Below are positions 1-8,057 of a stretch of 44,793 nt of DNA, in pieces. The number at the start of each line of letters is the position of its first letter. The stretch's first letter is position 1. The notes under the pieces are model-generated. The model was given only the letters and a program-made list of their open reading frames with translations, ran no database searches and was not told the DNA's origin. The stretch is from Caldifarciminota bacterium (lineage in GTDB: Bacteria; Hydrothermota; Tepidihabitantia; B3-TA06; JALVRC01): positions 1 to 44,793 of the forward strand of contig JALVRC010000046.1 of assembly GCA_027025255.1 (NCBI GenBank). Direction: 5' to 3'. The position numbers were made by a program, and so were the translations under genes.

Positions 1-225
1 CATCTACTCCTTTTAATAGTAAAACACATGGCTAACCTCTCTCTTGTTGCTAAAGAAATGGGAATTTCTTATCCTACATTAAAAAATAAGATGCTTGAAT
101 TAAAAAGGCGACTTGGATTTGAAAAGGATACTAAGGATACATTAGAGGTGCTTGAAAGAATAAATAAGGGAGAGATTGATGTTGATACAGCAATAAAAAT
201 CTTAAAAAGGAGAAGAAATGAATGA
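1..225 (+). CDS. DUF2089-family protein, 5' end outside the window
   Basis: The reading frame is open from base 1. The first codons read HLLLLIVKHM and run straight into ANLSLVAKEMGISYPTLKNK, which matches the helix-turn-helix core of DUF2089 (a hydrophobic helix, then G-NL-EV-KELGISYPTVRN in the family). The ATG at 28 is therefore an internal methionine and the real start lies upstream of the window. The C-terminal part (LEVLERINKGEIDVDTAIK) is the short amphipathic repeat that ends many DUF2089 proteins. The family is thought to be a small DNA-binding regulator, often next to DUF4097 and LiaF/LiaI-like membrane genes, as here. The stop overlaps the next start by 8 nt, so the genes are co-transcribed. 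Regulation of an envelope-stress response is inferred from context only. Confidence 0.75.
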   Translation, partial: HLLLLIVKHMANLSLVAKEMGISYPTLKNKMLELKRRLGFEKDTKDTLEVLERINKGEIDVDTAIKILKRRRNE

Positions 226-1051
226 AGAAAAACAAAAGATACTAAAAATGCTTGAAGAAGGCAAAATAACCTCTGAAGAAGCTGTAAGGCTTATTGAGGC
301 CTTAACTGACGAAAATTTAGGAGTAGAGAATATAATAAATTCTATTTCCAAGATAGTGAAAAAGGAATTAAAAAAGGTTTCAGAGGTTATAGATAAATCA
401 TTTGATGTAAAAGAAGGCTTTAGACAAAAAACCAAAAGAGAATATACATTTAAGGGTATCAGTTCACTTAATATTGATATCCTATCAGGAGACACAAGTA
501 TTACAGGGACAGAAAAAGAAAATATTATTGTAAACACAGGAGGAAATGTAATTCAAAAAGAAGAAACGTTATTCATAAACTCACTCAATAAGGATATTGA
601 CTGTTTATCACCAAAAAATATAAATATACGGCTAAAAGAACTTTCTGGTGACAGCATGATTGAAAATATATACGGCGATATATTAATACAAAATCATTCC
701 GGTGATTGTACATTAAAAAATATAGAAGGGAACATTAACATAAAAGCAACTGCTGGCGATATTCAAATAGAGCATATAATGGCAAATATATCAATTGACG
801 TAGTTGGAGGAGATGTATACATAGAACACAGTGAAAACTTAGATGGCAATATAAACGCAGTTTCAGGAGATATAGTGCTTTCAAAGATAAAAAATGTTAC
901 CATACATGCTGAAACCAGATACGGAGAGATAAAGATAGCGAACAAACATGAAAAAATGAAAAGAAAAAACAAACATACTATTGGTGATGGGCCTTACATA
1001 TTGTATGTTAAAACAAAATCAGGAGATATCATTATAAAGGAGGCAGAATGA
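218..1051 (+). CDS. DUF4097-family beta-solenoid protein with N-terminal SHOCT-like helix pair
   Basis: 277 residues. Residues 1-30 (motif ILKMLEEGKITSEEAVRLI) form the SHOCT-like helical module common at the N-terminus of DUF4097 proteins. Residues about 75-275 are a run of short beta strands with recurring SGD/GD turns (SGDTSI, SGDSMI, SGDCTL, AGDIQI, GGDVYI, SGDIVL, SGDIII), the right-handed beta-solenoid look of DUF4097 (formerly called a putative adhesin). No signal peptide or membrane helix is visible, so it probably works in the cytoplasm with the membrane proteins encoded next. Its stop overlaps the following ATG (ATGA), and GGAGG sits just before it at 1039-1043. Molecular function is unknown; a link to envelope-stress signalling (YvlB/LiaG-like context) is inferred. 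Confidence 0.75.
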   Translation: MNEEKQKILKMLEEGKITSEEAVRLIEALTDENLGVENIINSISKIVKKELKKVSEVIDKSFDVKEGFRQKTKREYTFKGISSLNIDILSGDTSITGTEKENIIVNTGGNVIQKEETLFINSLNKDIDCLSPKNINIRLKELSGDSMIENIYGDILIQNHSGDCTLKNIEGNINIKATAGDIQIEHIMANISIDVVGGDVYIEHSENLDGNINAVSGDIVLSKIKNVTIHAETRYGEIKIANKHEKMKRKNKHTIGDGPYILYVKTKSGDIIIKEAE

Positions 1052-1218
1052 AAAGTATTTTATTTGCTCTTATGTTAATAGCAATTGGAGCCTGGATATG
1101 GCTCTCTAACTTTGGGATATTAAGCTTTGTATGGGCAAGGGACTGGCCTGTAATAATCATAGCAATAGGGATATGTACTATACTGGATGTTTTGTTTAAC
1201 AAAAGGAAGAGATCATGA
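1048..1218 (+). CDS. 56-residue LiaI-like membrane protein
   Basis: This short gene reads MKSILFALMLIAIGAWIWLS... and ends ...NKRKRS. It is joined to its neighbours by ATGA overlaps on both sides and preceded by GGAGG at 1039-1043, which argues that it is real. It has two membrane helices (about residues 4-20 and 32-50) flanking the motif WLSNFGI...RDWP, and a basic tail. It is a shortened copy of the next protein: GAWIWLSN and RDWP recur at the same places. The pattern matches the LiaI/LiaF-type transmembrane region (DUF5668-like). It lacks the C-terminal helical module of its paralogue. Function unknown; an inner-membrane partner of the DUF4097 protein is plausible. Confidence 0.7.
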   Translation: MKSILFALMLIAIGAWIWLSNFGILSFVWARDWPVIIIAIGICTILDVLFNKRKRS

Positions 1219-1279
1219 AAAAAGCTATATATTTAGGAATAGTCCTAATAATCATTGGAGCCTGGATATGGCTCTCTAA
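1084..1279 (+). repeat. 26-bp direct repeat from a tandem gene duplication
   Basis: The 26 bases at 1084-1109 and 1254-1279 are identical, beginning attggagcct and ending ctctctaa, 170 bp apart. Both encode IGAWIWLSN in the two adjacent LiaI-like genes. Identity at the nucleotide level over a coding stretch suggests a fairly recent duplication or gene conversion. Confidence 0.85.
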
Positions 1280-1475
1280 TTTAGGAATCGTAATAATAAA
1301 TTTTTCAAGGGATTGGCCTCTGCTTATTATACTACTTGGTATTTATATTGTATACGTAAGAATCAAATCACCTAAAAACAAGATTTTACATATTCTTAAA
1401 GATTTAAATAATGGCAAAGCAACTGTAGAAGAAACGATATTGAAGATAAAAGAAATAAAAAACAGAGGTAAATAA
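1215..1475 (+). CDS. LiaI-like membrane protein with C-terminal SHOCT-like tail
   Basis: 86 residues. It has two membrane helices (about 5-20 and 33-50) with the LiaI/DUF5668-type signature IGAWIWLSNLGI...RDWPLLII, then a short basic linker and a helical tail (ILKDLNNGKATVEETILKI). That tail matches the amphipathic module at the C-terminus of the DUF2089 protein and the N-terminus of the DUF4097 protein in the same operon. The start overlaps the stop of the 56-residue paralogue (ATGA). It is the last gene of this small operon. Likely an inner-membrane sensor or scaffold for a stress response by context; the biochemical role is unknown. Confidence 0.7.
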   Translation: MKKAIYLGIVLIIIGAWIWLSNLGIVIINFSRDWPLLIILLGIYIVYVRIKSPKNKILHILKDLNNGKATVEETILKIKEIKNRGK

Positions 1476-1596
1476 GAATGTAATAAAATCAATTTAGCCC
1501 TATCATATAAAAAACCAGCAACTATTATACTATTGACATAGATAAATAAATTGTTAGCTTTTGCTTAAATCTCAAAAATAGTTAATCCTTTCCCCC

Positions 1597-1624
1597 TTGA
1601 CTTATACCTATAATTAAGTATAAT
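1597..1624 (+). promoter_or_regulatory. Promoter TTGACT-16-TATAAT for the 1641 gene
   Basis: -35 TTGACT at 1597-1602, 16-bp spacer, -10 TATAAT at 1619-1624. With transcription starting 7 nt after the -10 (about 1631), the mRNA would begin right at the AGGAGG of the ribosome-binding site (1629-1636), giving a leader of about 10 nt. The gap 1476-1640 holds nothing else I recognise. Confidence 0.7.
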
Positions 1625-1640
1625 ATACAAAGGAGGATGT

Positions 1641-3260
1641 ATGAAAAAGATTTTAATATTTATAAGTTTATTCACTTTCGCTTGTGAGAATGCAGACAAT
1701 AATGAACCTAATGTAGAAAAAGGTGATATCGTCATTGTTTTTCCAAAAGATAATGATACAATAGCCGGGCTTACTTACATAAAGGTTAAATTTGATAAGG
1801 CTTCCAATTACTCACTTTTACTTGATAATGATACAGTATATACAGGGAAGGATGACAGTTTAGTACTTAACACTCCGGAAGGAGTTCATAAATTTATAGC
1901 TAAGTACAATAAAAACTTTGATACAGTTAATGTTTATGGATTAAGTTTTATCCCCGAACTTATATATCCTGAAAACGGAGATTCTACAAACGGGAAATTT
2001 ATTATAAAATCTTTAACAAAAGCCGCCTCATACACAATTGAACTCTCAGAAGATGAAAACTTCTCTAATATAGACCTATCAAAAACATCCAGTGATACTA
2101 CCTTTACCTTTGATTTAACAAATCTGAAAAAAGGATATTGGAGAGTATACGCTACAAATATCCTTGGATTTAAAGGTAATTATTCTAACCATAGTCTTTT
2201 CTACTTAACAAATGCGGATAGTGGAGATACCAACACTCCTTTCCATCCTGTTGATACAACCTATGGCGGGCCAAAGGACGATGAAGCCTATGATATGGAA
2301 CGTGATGGTAATAACTTTATTATTTGTGGATATACATCTTCCAGGGGAGCAGGTGGAAAAGATATATACCTTATAACGGTTGATAAATACGGGAGTATTA
2401 TATATGAAAATACCTATGGTGAAGCAAACGATGAGATTGGATTTACACTTGATATTTCCAGTGGATTTTATGTAATAGGCGGCTACAAAGATAATGGCAC
2501 AGAAAAATTCCCTTATATCTTAAAGCTATCAACCAATACAAAAATATGGGATAAGAGTTTAAATATTGAAGGAGGAGAAATAAGGGATATTACATTCTTT
2601 GATAATAAATATTTTTTTGCAGGTAGAACACTTGACGAAAAGGCATTCTTCGGTGCAACTGACAAAAATGGAAAAGAAATTTTTACAAAAACAATAGCTG
2701 ACGCAGCTTTTTATACCTTAGAGATTCTAAACAATAATATTTTCCTCGCAGGATATAAAAAAGATAACGTAAACAAGGCATACATTGTAAAAACTGACCT
2801 TTCAGGAAATATAAAAAAAGAAATAACTCCTTCTGAAGGACGCTCAACTATTTATGATATAAATTCATATAATGGAATGCTTTACTTCACCGGGTATAAC
2901 TCTGGCTCTGGATACAGTGATGTTTATGTCCTTTCAACTAATGAAGAATTCTCTCCTATTTCCAGTAAGGAAATTGGAGGTCTAATGGGTGAAGATTGGG
3001 GATTTAAAATAGACATATATAACGGCTTTCTATATATATCTGGCTTTACTCAATCGTATGGAGCTGGACTTTACGATGTATATCTTTTAAAATTATCCCC
3101 CTCACTTGAATTAAAATATGAATGGTATACAGGAGGAAGCGAGAGTGAATGGGGGTATGCCTTAAAAGTTAACAACTACGGGATAGCTATTACAGGAATG
3201 ACAAACTCAAAAGGAGCAGGGATAAGAGATGTCCTCTTTATTCTAAAGAAGGATAACTGA
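1641..3260 (+). CDS. Putative lipoprotein with beta-propeller-like repeats
   Basis: 539 residues. The N-terminus MKKILIFISLFTFAC looks like a lipoprotein signal peptide with Cys15 as the lipidated residue, although the lipobox (TFAC) is not canonical. Residues about 30-195 look like two Ig/fibronectin-type sandwiches (YPENGDSTNG..., YWRVYATN). Residues about 205-535 repeat a pattern of roughly 50 residues with G-Y-T-S-x-GAG-x-D-Y and DDEAYDM / NDEIGF / GEDWGF / SESEWGY, typical of secreted beta-propeller (delta-60/SBBP-like) repeats. Probably exported and anchored to the inner face of the outer membrane or exposed outside; the ligand is unknown. It has its own promoter and a strong ribosome-binding site (AAAGGAGG, 1629-1636). 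Its end overlaps the convergent gene at 3238 by 23 nt. Confidence 0.6.
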   Translation: MKKILIFISLFTFACENADNNEPNVEKGDIVIVFPKDNDTIAGLTYIKVKFDKASNYSLLLDNDTVYTGKDDSLVLNTPEGVHKFIAKYNKNFDTVNVYGLSFIPELIYPENGDSTNGKFIIKSLTKAASYTIELSEDENFSNIDLSKTSSDTTFTFDLTNLKKGYWRVYATNILGFKGNYSNHSLFYLTNADSGDTNTPFHPVDTTYGGPKDDEAYDMERDGNNFIICGYTSSRGAGGKDIYLITVDKYGSIIYENTYGEANDEIGFTLDISSGFYVIGGYKDNGTEKFPYILKLSTNTKIWDKSLNIEGGEIRDITFFDNKYFFAGRTLDEKAFFGATDKNGKEIFTKTIADAAFYTLEILNNNIFLAGYKKDNVNKAYIVKTDLSGNIKKEITPSEGRSTIYDINSYNGMLYFTGYNSGSGYSDVYVLSTNEEFSPISSKEIGGLMGEDWGFKIDIYNGFLYISGFTQSYGAGLYDVYLLKLSPSLELKYEWYTGGSESEWGYALKVNNYGIAITGMTNSKGAGIRDVLFILKKDN

Positions 3261-4560
3261 CACGTTTTAACAAATAAATCCCATCTTTTTTAAAAAGCGT
3301 TATATAGCCTGAACCCAGAAGAGTGTCAATATAAGTGTATCTTTTATCCCATTCAAGAGGATACACATTACCCTTTTCTAAATCAATAATGATATAAGAG
3401 GCTTTGTTAAAAGGAATAAGTGATATGCTATCTCGTTCGCAAAGATGAGGTAATATGCTATTACAAGCAGATACTGAAACATCCCCGGGAATTACACAAA
3501 TAAGACTATCAATAGTCTCTATACGTTTAAATGATTGTCTCAAAGGAAAAAAATCAGGCAAGTATAGTAAGTTAAAGAAAAAAGCAACAACAACCATTAC
3601 CCTTAAATAATCTCTCTTTACGTATCTTATGCCATTTATCATAGAAAATACGATGAACGGTATAATAAGATCACTATACTGGTAATCAAGTAAATACCTA
3701 TGAAAATAAGAGCTTGAAAGATGTTCAAAAAGAGGAACAATCGCTGGGATAAGCTCAATAGGGGCAAAAAGGATAACTCCACCGGTAGAAAGAATGATTC
3801 TTACTACACTCCATAATCTCTTAAACATAACATCTAAAGAAAATGTATTCAAACTATTAGCATAATGTATGTTCCACATTGTTTTTAGACCTCCGCCAGT
3901 ATAAGGGAAGATAAGGGAAAAAACAACTGCCACAAAGACAATTGAACCTACAATCCATACAACTAAAGGCATTATGGTCTTCTTTTCGTACGATAAATAG
4001 AGCCCCATGCCTAACCACACAACAACAGTATCCTCTTTTAACAGGGCTAAAAGTAAGAAAGGCAGAAAAAAGAATTTATTATCATTCATCAAGAGATACA
4101 GCCCCAGAAGTATTAAGGGAATCCCTATTGTTTCCGGATGAAAATCAAAAGAGAATTGAGAAAGGAAAAATTGATTAGTAATAAACAGGAAAACGATTAG
4201 TATTGTTTTTTCTTTCCCAATCTTCAGTTTCAATGATATAAGATAAACTAAATAGACACTAAAAAAAACCACGAGTGCTTTTATAATTAAAAGCAGGTAA
4301 ACAGAACCAAAAATAAATGTTAATGGGGCAAGAAGTATACTTATGGGATGAAAATGAGCAAAGAAGCCATGATGAGCAAATATCCCATCATATATCTTAC
4401 AATGATTTGAAATATTGTAAAGAATATTTGCTCTTATTCCGAGGTCATAAGCACCTGTATTGTATGTAATATGCTGAAAAATCTTTACACATAATGCAAG
4501 TATCCCTAAAATAAAGGATAGTGTTAAAAACAGGCTATGCTGTTTGAGGCTCTTTAACAC
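3238..4560 (-). CDS. DUF2079 multi-pass membrane protein
   Basis: 440 residues with about nine or ten hydrophobic helices. The DUF2079 hallmarks are present near the N-terminus: YDLGIRANILYN, a histidine-rich HGFFAHFHPI, then FDFHPE and LLKEDT. DUF2079 proteins resemble GT-C glycosyltransferases such as the PMT/ArnT families, with acidic and histidine residues in extracytoplasmic loops, so transfer of a sugar from a polyprenyl carrier is plausible but unproven. The start is GTG at 4558-4560, 26 nt inside the upstream transporter gene, with AAGAGG directly before it. The stop region overlaps the convergent lipoprotein gene. Confidence 0.65.
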   Translation of the reverse strand: MLKSLKQHSLFLTLSFILGILALCVKIFQHITYNTGAYDLGIRANILYNISNHCKIYDGIFAHHGFFAHFHPISILLAPLTFIFGSVYLLLIIKALVVFFSVYLVYLISLKLKIGKEKTILIVFLFITNQFFLSQFSFDFHPETIGIPLILLGLYLLMNDNKFFFLPFLLLALLKEDTVVVWLGMGLYLSYEKKTIMPLVVWIVGSIVFVAVVFSLIFPYTGGGLKTMWNIHYANSLNTFSLDVMFKRLWSVVRIILSTGGVILFAPIELIPAIVPLFEHLSSSYFHRYLLDYQYSDLIIPFIVFSMINGIRYVKRDYLRVMVVVAFFFNLLYLPDFFPLRQSFKRIETIDSLICVIPGDVSVSACNSILPHLCERDSISLIPFNKASYIIIDLEKGNVYPLEWDKRYTYIDTLLGSGYITLFKKDGIYLLKRVSYPSLE

Positions 4561-5785
4561 CTCTTAAAAGAAGACCTCCAATAATAAAAAACATAACAAG
4601 CGCAATTATAGAAAATCTACCCTGTCCTGTTAGTTGAGCAATTATGGCAAAAGCTAAAGGACCTATAACATTTGCAAACTTTCCGCTCATAGAGAAAAAC
4701 CCGAAAAACTCTGCTGAACGTTCTACAGGTATCAATCTTCCGAAAAGCGATCTGCTCAAAGCCTGTGCTCCTCCCTGGACGGTACCTATCACAATTGCCA
4801 AAATATAAAATTCCCAGGCGTTTTTCATAAAGAACCCCCATATCACAACACCGGTGTATACAAAAAGTGTAATAAATATGCCTGTTTTAGTCCTTATGTA
4901 TTTTGTAATAAAGCCAAAAAGCAGGGTAAATGGTATCCCGACAAACTGAGTAATAAGTATTGCTATTATGAGATCATTCATACCAATCCCTATTTCTGTC
5001 CCGTATGCAACAGCCATTTTTATAACAGTACCAATCCCATCATTGTATAACCAATAAGCAATCAAAAACTTAAATGCTTCTTTATATTTTCTTATCTCTT
5101 TAAACGTATCTACAAACCTTTTAAATCCAAGCGTTATATAATGTGATATCTTTAATTTTTCTTTCCTTTTCGTTTCTTTATAAAAAATTATCAATGGCAG
5201 TGCAAAGATAAACCACCATAATGAAACTGTTATAAAAGAATATTGCGTTGCCTTAAACTTATCATAAATACCAAAAAAAGATGGCTTAAGAATCATAAAA
5301 ACGTTCAAGGCCAATAAAAGACCACCACCAAGATAGCCTGCTGCAAACCCTGAAGATGAAACCCTATCTATATTACTTTTTGAAGATATATGGGGAAGTA
5401 TACCATCATAAAATATATTTCCTCCAGCAAATCCGATAAAACTTAGAATAAATAATACTGATGCGAAAACAATCTCTCCTTTATCAATAAACCCCATAAG
5501 GAATGTTGAAACAATACCAATAATCATAAAGAATATCAAAAAACGCTTACGTGATGTTGATATGTCACTTATTGCTCCCAATACCGGTGCAAAAATTGCA
5601 ACAATTAAAACAGCTACGAAATTACTATACGACCACCATACTGTTGAATGCACCTGAGACATGCCAGAGCCTGCTACGCTTTTATAGAAAGCCGGGAATA
5701 CTGCCGCCAATATGGTTGTTGCGTACGCAGAATTGGCCCAATCATACATTATCCATGAATTTTTTATCCTATCTCTAAAAAACAT
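4535..5785 (-). CDS. UMF1-family (Atg22-like) MFS transporter
   Basis: 416 residues and about 12 membrane helices. The N-terminal YDWANSAYATTILAAVFP is the signature of the UMF1/Atg22 branch of the major facilitator superfamily. Loops with basic residues (SDISTSRKRF) sit where the MFS A-like motif is expected, and AQALSRSLFGRLIP follows in the second half, also typical of UMF1. The yeast relative Atg22 exports amino acids from the vacuole; bacterial substrates are unknown. A GAGAGG lies before the ATG at 5783-5785, and the gene follows the site-2 protease by 32 nt, so it is likely co-transcribed. Confidence 0.75.
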   Translation of the reverse strand: MFFRDRIKNSWIMYDWANSAYATTILAAVFPAFYKSVAGSGMSQVHSTVWWSYSNFVAVLIVAIFAPVLGAISDISTSRKRFLIFFMIIGIVSTFLMGFIDKGEIVFASVLFILSFIGFAGGNIFYDGILPHISSKSNIDRVSSSGFAAGYLGGGLLLALNVFMILKPSFFGIYDKFKATQYSFITVSLWWFIFALPLIIFYKETKRKEKLKISHYITLGFKRFVDTFKEIRKYKEAFKFLIAYWLYNDGIGTVIKMAVAYGTEIGIGMNDLIIAILITQFVGIPFTLLFGFITKYIRTKTGIFITLFVYTGVVIWGFFMKNAWEFYILAIVIGTVQGGAQALSRSLFGRLIPVERSAEFFGFFSMSGKFANVIGPLAFAIIAQLTGQGRFSIIALVMFFIIGGLLLRGVKEPQTA

Positions 5786-5817
5786 ACATAACCTCTCGTG
5801 TTTAACAGTTTAACATA

Positions 5818-6864
5818 CTAATAAAATATTAGTTGAAAAGGTACAGGTACGAATGAAAGAATAAACATCAATAATGCAAATATTAACAAAAATTTATCTC
5901 TTTTTATAAGTGGGCTTATCTCATCTACTAAAGGAGGATGCTTAAAGCCCAATAATAAAATCAAAAAAAGCCAGAACCACCATCCCTGCCATAAAAAACC
6001 CAAAAGAAATAAAATTCCTGCAACAGGATAAACAACGTATTTTCTATTTCTTGTAAGAAATCCATACAGTATATGTCCTCCATCAAGCTGTCCTAAGGGT
6101 AAAAGATTCAAGGCTGTAACAAAAAACCCAATCCATGCAGAAAGAGCTAAAGGATGAAGCATTATCTCAGTTCCAGGTGAAGTTTCTCCTTTCACAAGAT
6201 ATGTTAACAACAAAAAGATTAAAGAATCTCCTAATTTTATACCCTGAGTTGAAGAAGCAGGAACAATCGTTGAATAATGCAAGCCGATAAAGGCTGCAGG
6301 AATAGACAGTAAAAAACTCACAATAGGCCCTGCTATACCTACCTCAATAACTTCTTTTCTCGAAGGGATAAGACCTCCCATACGAATTACTGCTCCAAAT
6401 GTTCCTATCAAAGTAAAGGGAGCAGGAATAAAATACGGCAATGTAGCAGGAATATTATAGTACTTACAGACAAAATAATGACCTAATTCATGTCCTCCTA
6501 AAATAATAATTATACTCAAGGAAAATATAATTGCTTTTAAAACACCACCAAACATAAGTCCGGCAAAATACGTAGTGGCAAGTGTTAAAACAAAAAGGAT
6601 AACATTAATAATCGGTCTCTGTCTTATTGTCTTATTTGCTATAGCCTTGAGCTCAATAACGATTTCTTCTTTTTCTCTGTAAAGAAAAGGAACTATTGTA
6701 ATAGTAGCAGAGGCATCATAAATTTCTTTTATATGAGTTGCCCCATATCCAGGATAAAACGTACCTATAAGTTTCACTCCATACCTTTGAGGAATAATTT
6801 CTCTAATAGAAAAATATTTTTTTAAAGCCTCTATATACTTAGTAAAAATCACATTATCAGTCAT
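5818..6864 (-). CDS. Site-2-protease-like M50 membrane metalloprotease
   Basis: 348 residues. Zinc motif HELGH at residues 125-129 lies in a membrane segment, and the third ligand motif LDGGH is near residue 266. Five or six further helices surround them, and residues 1-85 are a soluble N-terminal domain. This arrangement matches the short PDZ-less S2P group (EGY1/Rv2869c-like relatives) that cuts membrane-embedded substrates such as anti-sigma factors. The start ATG overlaps the end of the methyltransferase gene by 8 nt. The substrate is not evident from neighbours. Identification as an M50 protease is secure; the role is unknown. Confidence 0.85.
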   Translation of the reverse strand: MTDNVIFTKYIEALKKYFSIREIIPQRYGVKLIGTFYPGYGATHIKEIYDASATITIVPFLYREKEEIVIELKAIANKTIRQRPIINVILFVLTLATTYFAGLMFGGVLKAIIFSLSIIIILGGHELGHYFVCKYYNIPATLPYFIPAPFTLIGTFGAVIRMGGLIPSRKEVIEVGIAGPIVSFLLSIPAAFIGLHYSTIVPASSTQGIKLGDSLIFLLLTYLVKGETSPGTEIMLHPLALSAWIGFFVTALNLLPLGQLDGGHILYGFLTRNRKYVVYPVAGILFLLGFLWQGWWFWLFLILLLGFKHPPLVDEISPLIKRDKFLLIFALLMFILSFVPVPFQLIFY

Positions 6865-7618
6865 TTTTTAATCCGGATAAAAAGGTATATCCACCATTCA
6901 CCCAATTATTTAGCATATCATCTAAATGTTTTATAAACCTATAAAAGGACAAAGGAGCCTTTATCCTCCCCTGTAGTTTAAAAAACAAAGGATTATATGT
7001 TTTAATAAACAAAGGAGTAAAGAAGTCTTTAAAGACCCTGATTATCTCAATGCCACTAACCTCTTCAAAGGGAGAACGCATCTCTTTCCTTCTACTTAAG
7101 CCTTTCAGAATTCTTACTCTCTCATAAGAAAACAAAATAAGCATAAGTCCCATGAAATATTCCCTGAACCTTCCAATACCTATATAATCATTTACTAAAA
7201 ACATCCCCTTTTTAGAAAGCCATTTATGGATTTTCTTATAAAGCCCATTAATATCAGGGATATGATGAAGGCTGTCCCATGCTATAACTAAATCAAAGTA
7301 GCCTTCATCAAATTCTAACTCAAGAATATTTGCATTTATGAACTGAGCCTTAAGCCCCCTATTTTTAGCTTTCTCAATACGCTTTCTGGATATATCCACA
7401 CCTATATACTCTCCTCTAATGCTTAGTTCATCTGCAAGCCAACCATCTCCACACCCTATTTCAAGAACCCTCTTAGGATTTCTCTTTTTTACAATACTTA
7501 TAAATTCTTTTTTTATACTATCAAAGAATATAGAGACTATTCGTTCATATTGCCAGGGATTCTGGATAAGGGTCTCAGGACTATCCCAGTACTCTGCCTC
7601 TTTTAAGAATAAATCCAT
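6857..7618 (-). CDS. Class I SAM-dependent methyltransferase
   Basis: 253 residues. Motif I is VLEIGCGDGWLADEL (about residues 50-64), the acidic residue ending strand 2 is in YIGVD, and motif IV is FDLVIAWDSLHHIPD, typical of the Methyltransf_11/25 Rossmann fold. The substrate cannot be told. The C-terminal 100 residues are basic and aromatic. The ATG at 7616-7618 has no Shine-Dalgarno sequence and directly abuts the T-run of a terminator-like hairpin (7619-7643) on the same strand, so expression would need read-through or an unusual start. It overlaps the M50 protease gene downstream. No better in-frame start is visible. Confidence 0.75.
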   Translation of the reverse strand: MDLFLKEAEYWDSPETLIQNPWQYERIVSIFFDSIKKEFISIVKKRNPKRVLEIGCGDGWLADELSIRGEYIGVDISRKRIEKAKNRGLKAQFINANILELEFDEGYFDLVIAWDSLHHIPDINGLYKKIHKWLSKKGMFLVNDYIGIGRFREYFMGLMLILFSYERVRILKGLSRRKEMRSPFEEVSGIEIIRVFKDFFTPLFIKTYNPLFFKLQGRIKAPLSFYRFIKHLDDMLNNWVNGGYTFLSGLKND

Positions 7619-7643
7619 AAAAAGCAGGGGCTAAGCCCCTGCT
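7619..7643 (-). terminator. Intrinsic terminator after the Tic20-like gene
   Basis: Read on the minus strand: a 9-bp GC-rich stem AGCAGGGGC / GCCCCTGCT with loop TTA, followed by TTTT that ends exactly at the ATG of the methyltransferase gene. It begins 7 nt after the stop of the Tic20-like gene. The plus strand also has a T-run after the stem (7647-7652), so it may work both ways. Confidence 0.75.
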
Positions 7644-7650
7644 CAATTTT

Positions 7651-8049
7651 TTAGAAGTTAAATTTTGTTGATAGAGCATAAATGCCAAAGGGCATTTTCC
7701 ATGCTTTACCGGAAAGAGATTGAATTATACCTATTATTGCAAGCACACCTAAACCCAGAAGACCTACAATCCACAAAATACCAGAAAGTGTAAGACAAAT
7801 AGGGAATCCAAAAGACATAACTAAAGCAGTATCAATCGCACCTGCGATTACACCTATTATTACCATTACAATTATAAATCCAAGATAATATAGAAGCAGT
7901 GCAAGCCCCTGTTTTGCATGAAACTGTGAATATTTATTCTCTTTCTGAGCTAAAAGAGGAATTAATAGGAACAGACCAAAATATGAAAGCCATGCAAGTC
8001 CCTTTCCTTCATTTATTTCTTCCTCACTAAACGTTAATTCTTCTGACAT
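7651..8049 (-). CDS. Tic20/DUF4870-like membrane protein
   Basis: 132 residues with three or four membrane helices. The segment YSQFHAKQGLALLLYYLG is the conserved core of the DUF4870/Tic20-like family (FHAkQgL). The acidic N-terminus (SEELTFSEEEINEGKG) is cytosolic. Family members are small inner-membrane proteins of unknown function in bacteria. AGGAGG lies 4 nt before the ATG. The gene follows the aminotransferase by 8 nt and is closed by the terminator at 7619-7643. Confidence 0.7.
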   Translation of the reverse strand: MSEELTFSEEEINEGKGLAWLSYFGLFLLIPLLAQKENKYSQFHAKQGLALLLYYLGFIIVMVIIGVIAGAIDTALVMSFGFPICLTLSGILWIVGLLGLGVLAIIGIIQSLSGKAWKMPFGIYALSTKFNF

Positions 8050-8057
8050 AAAACCTC

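Noticed and set aside
1533..1560. TTGACA at 1533-1538 as an additional promoter.
   Set aside because: The hexamer 16 bp downstream is TAGCTT and no better -10 lies at 15-18 bp.
1609..1614. First TATAAT (1609-1614) as the -10 for the lipoprotein gene.
   Set aside because: It is only 6 bp from the TTGACT box; the TATAAT at 1619-1624 has the 16-bp spacer.
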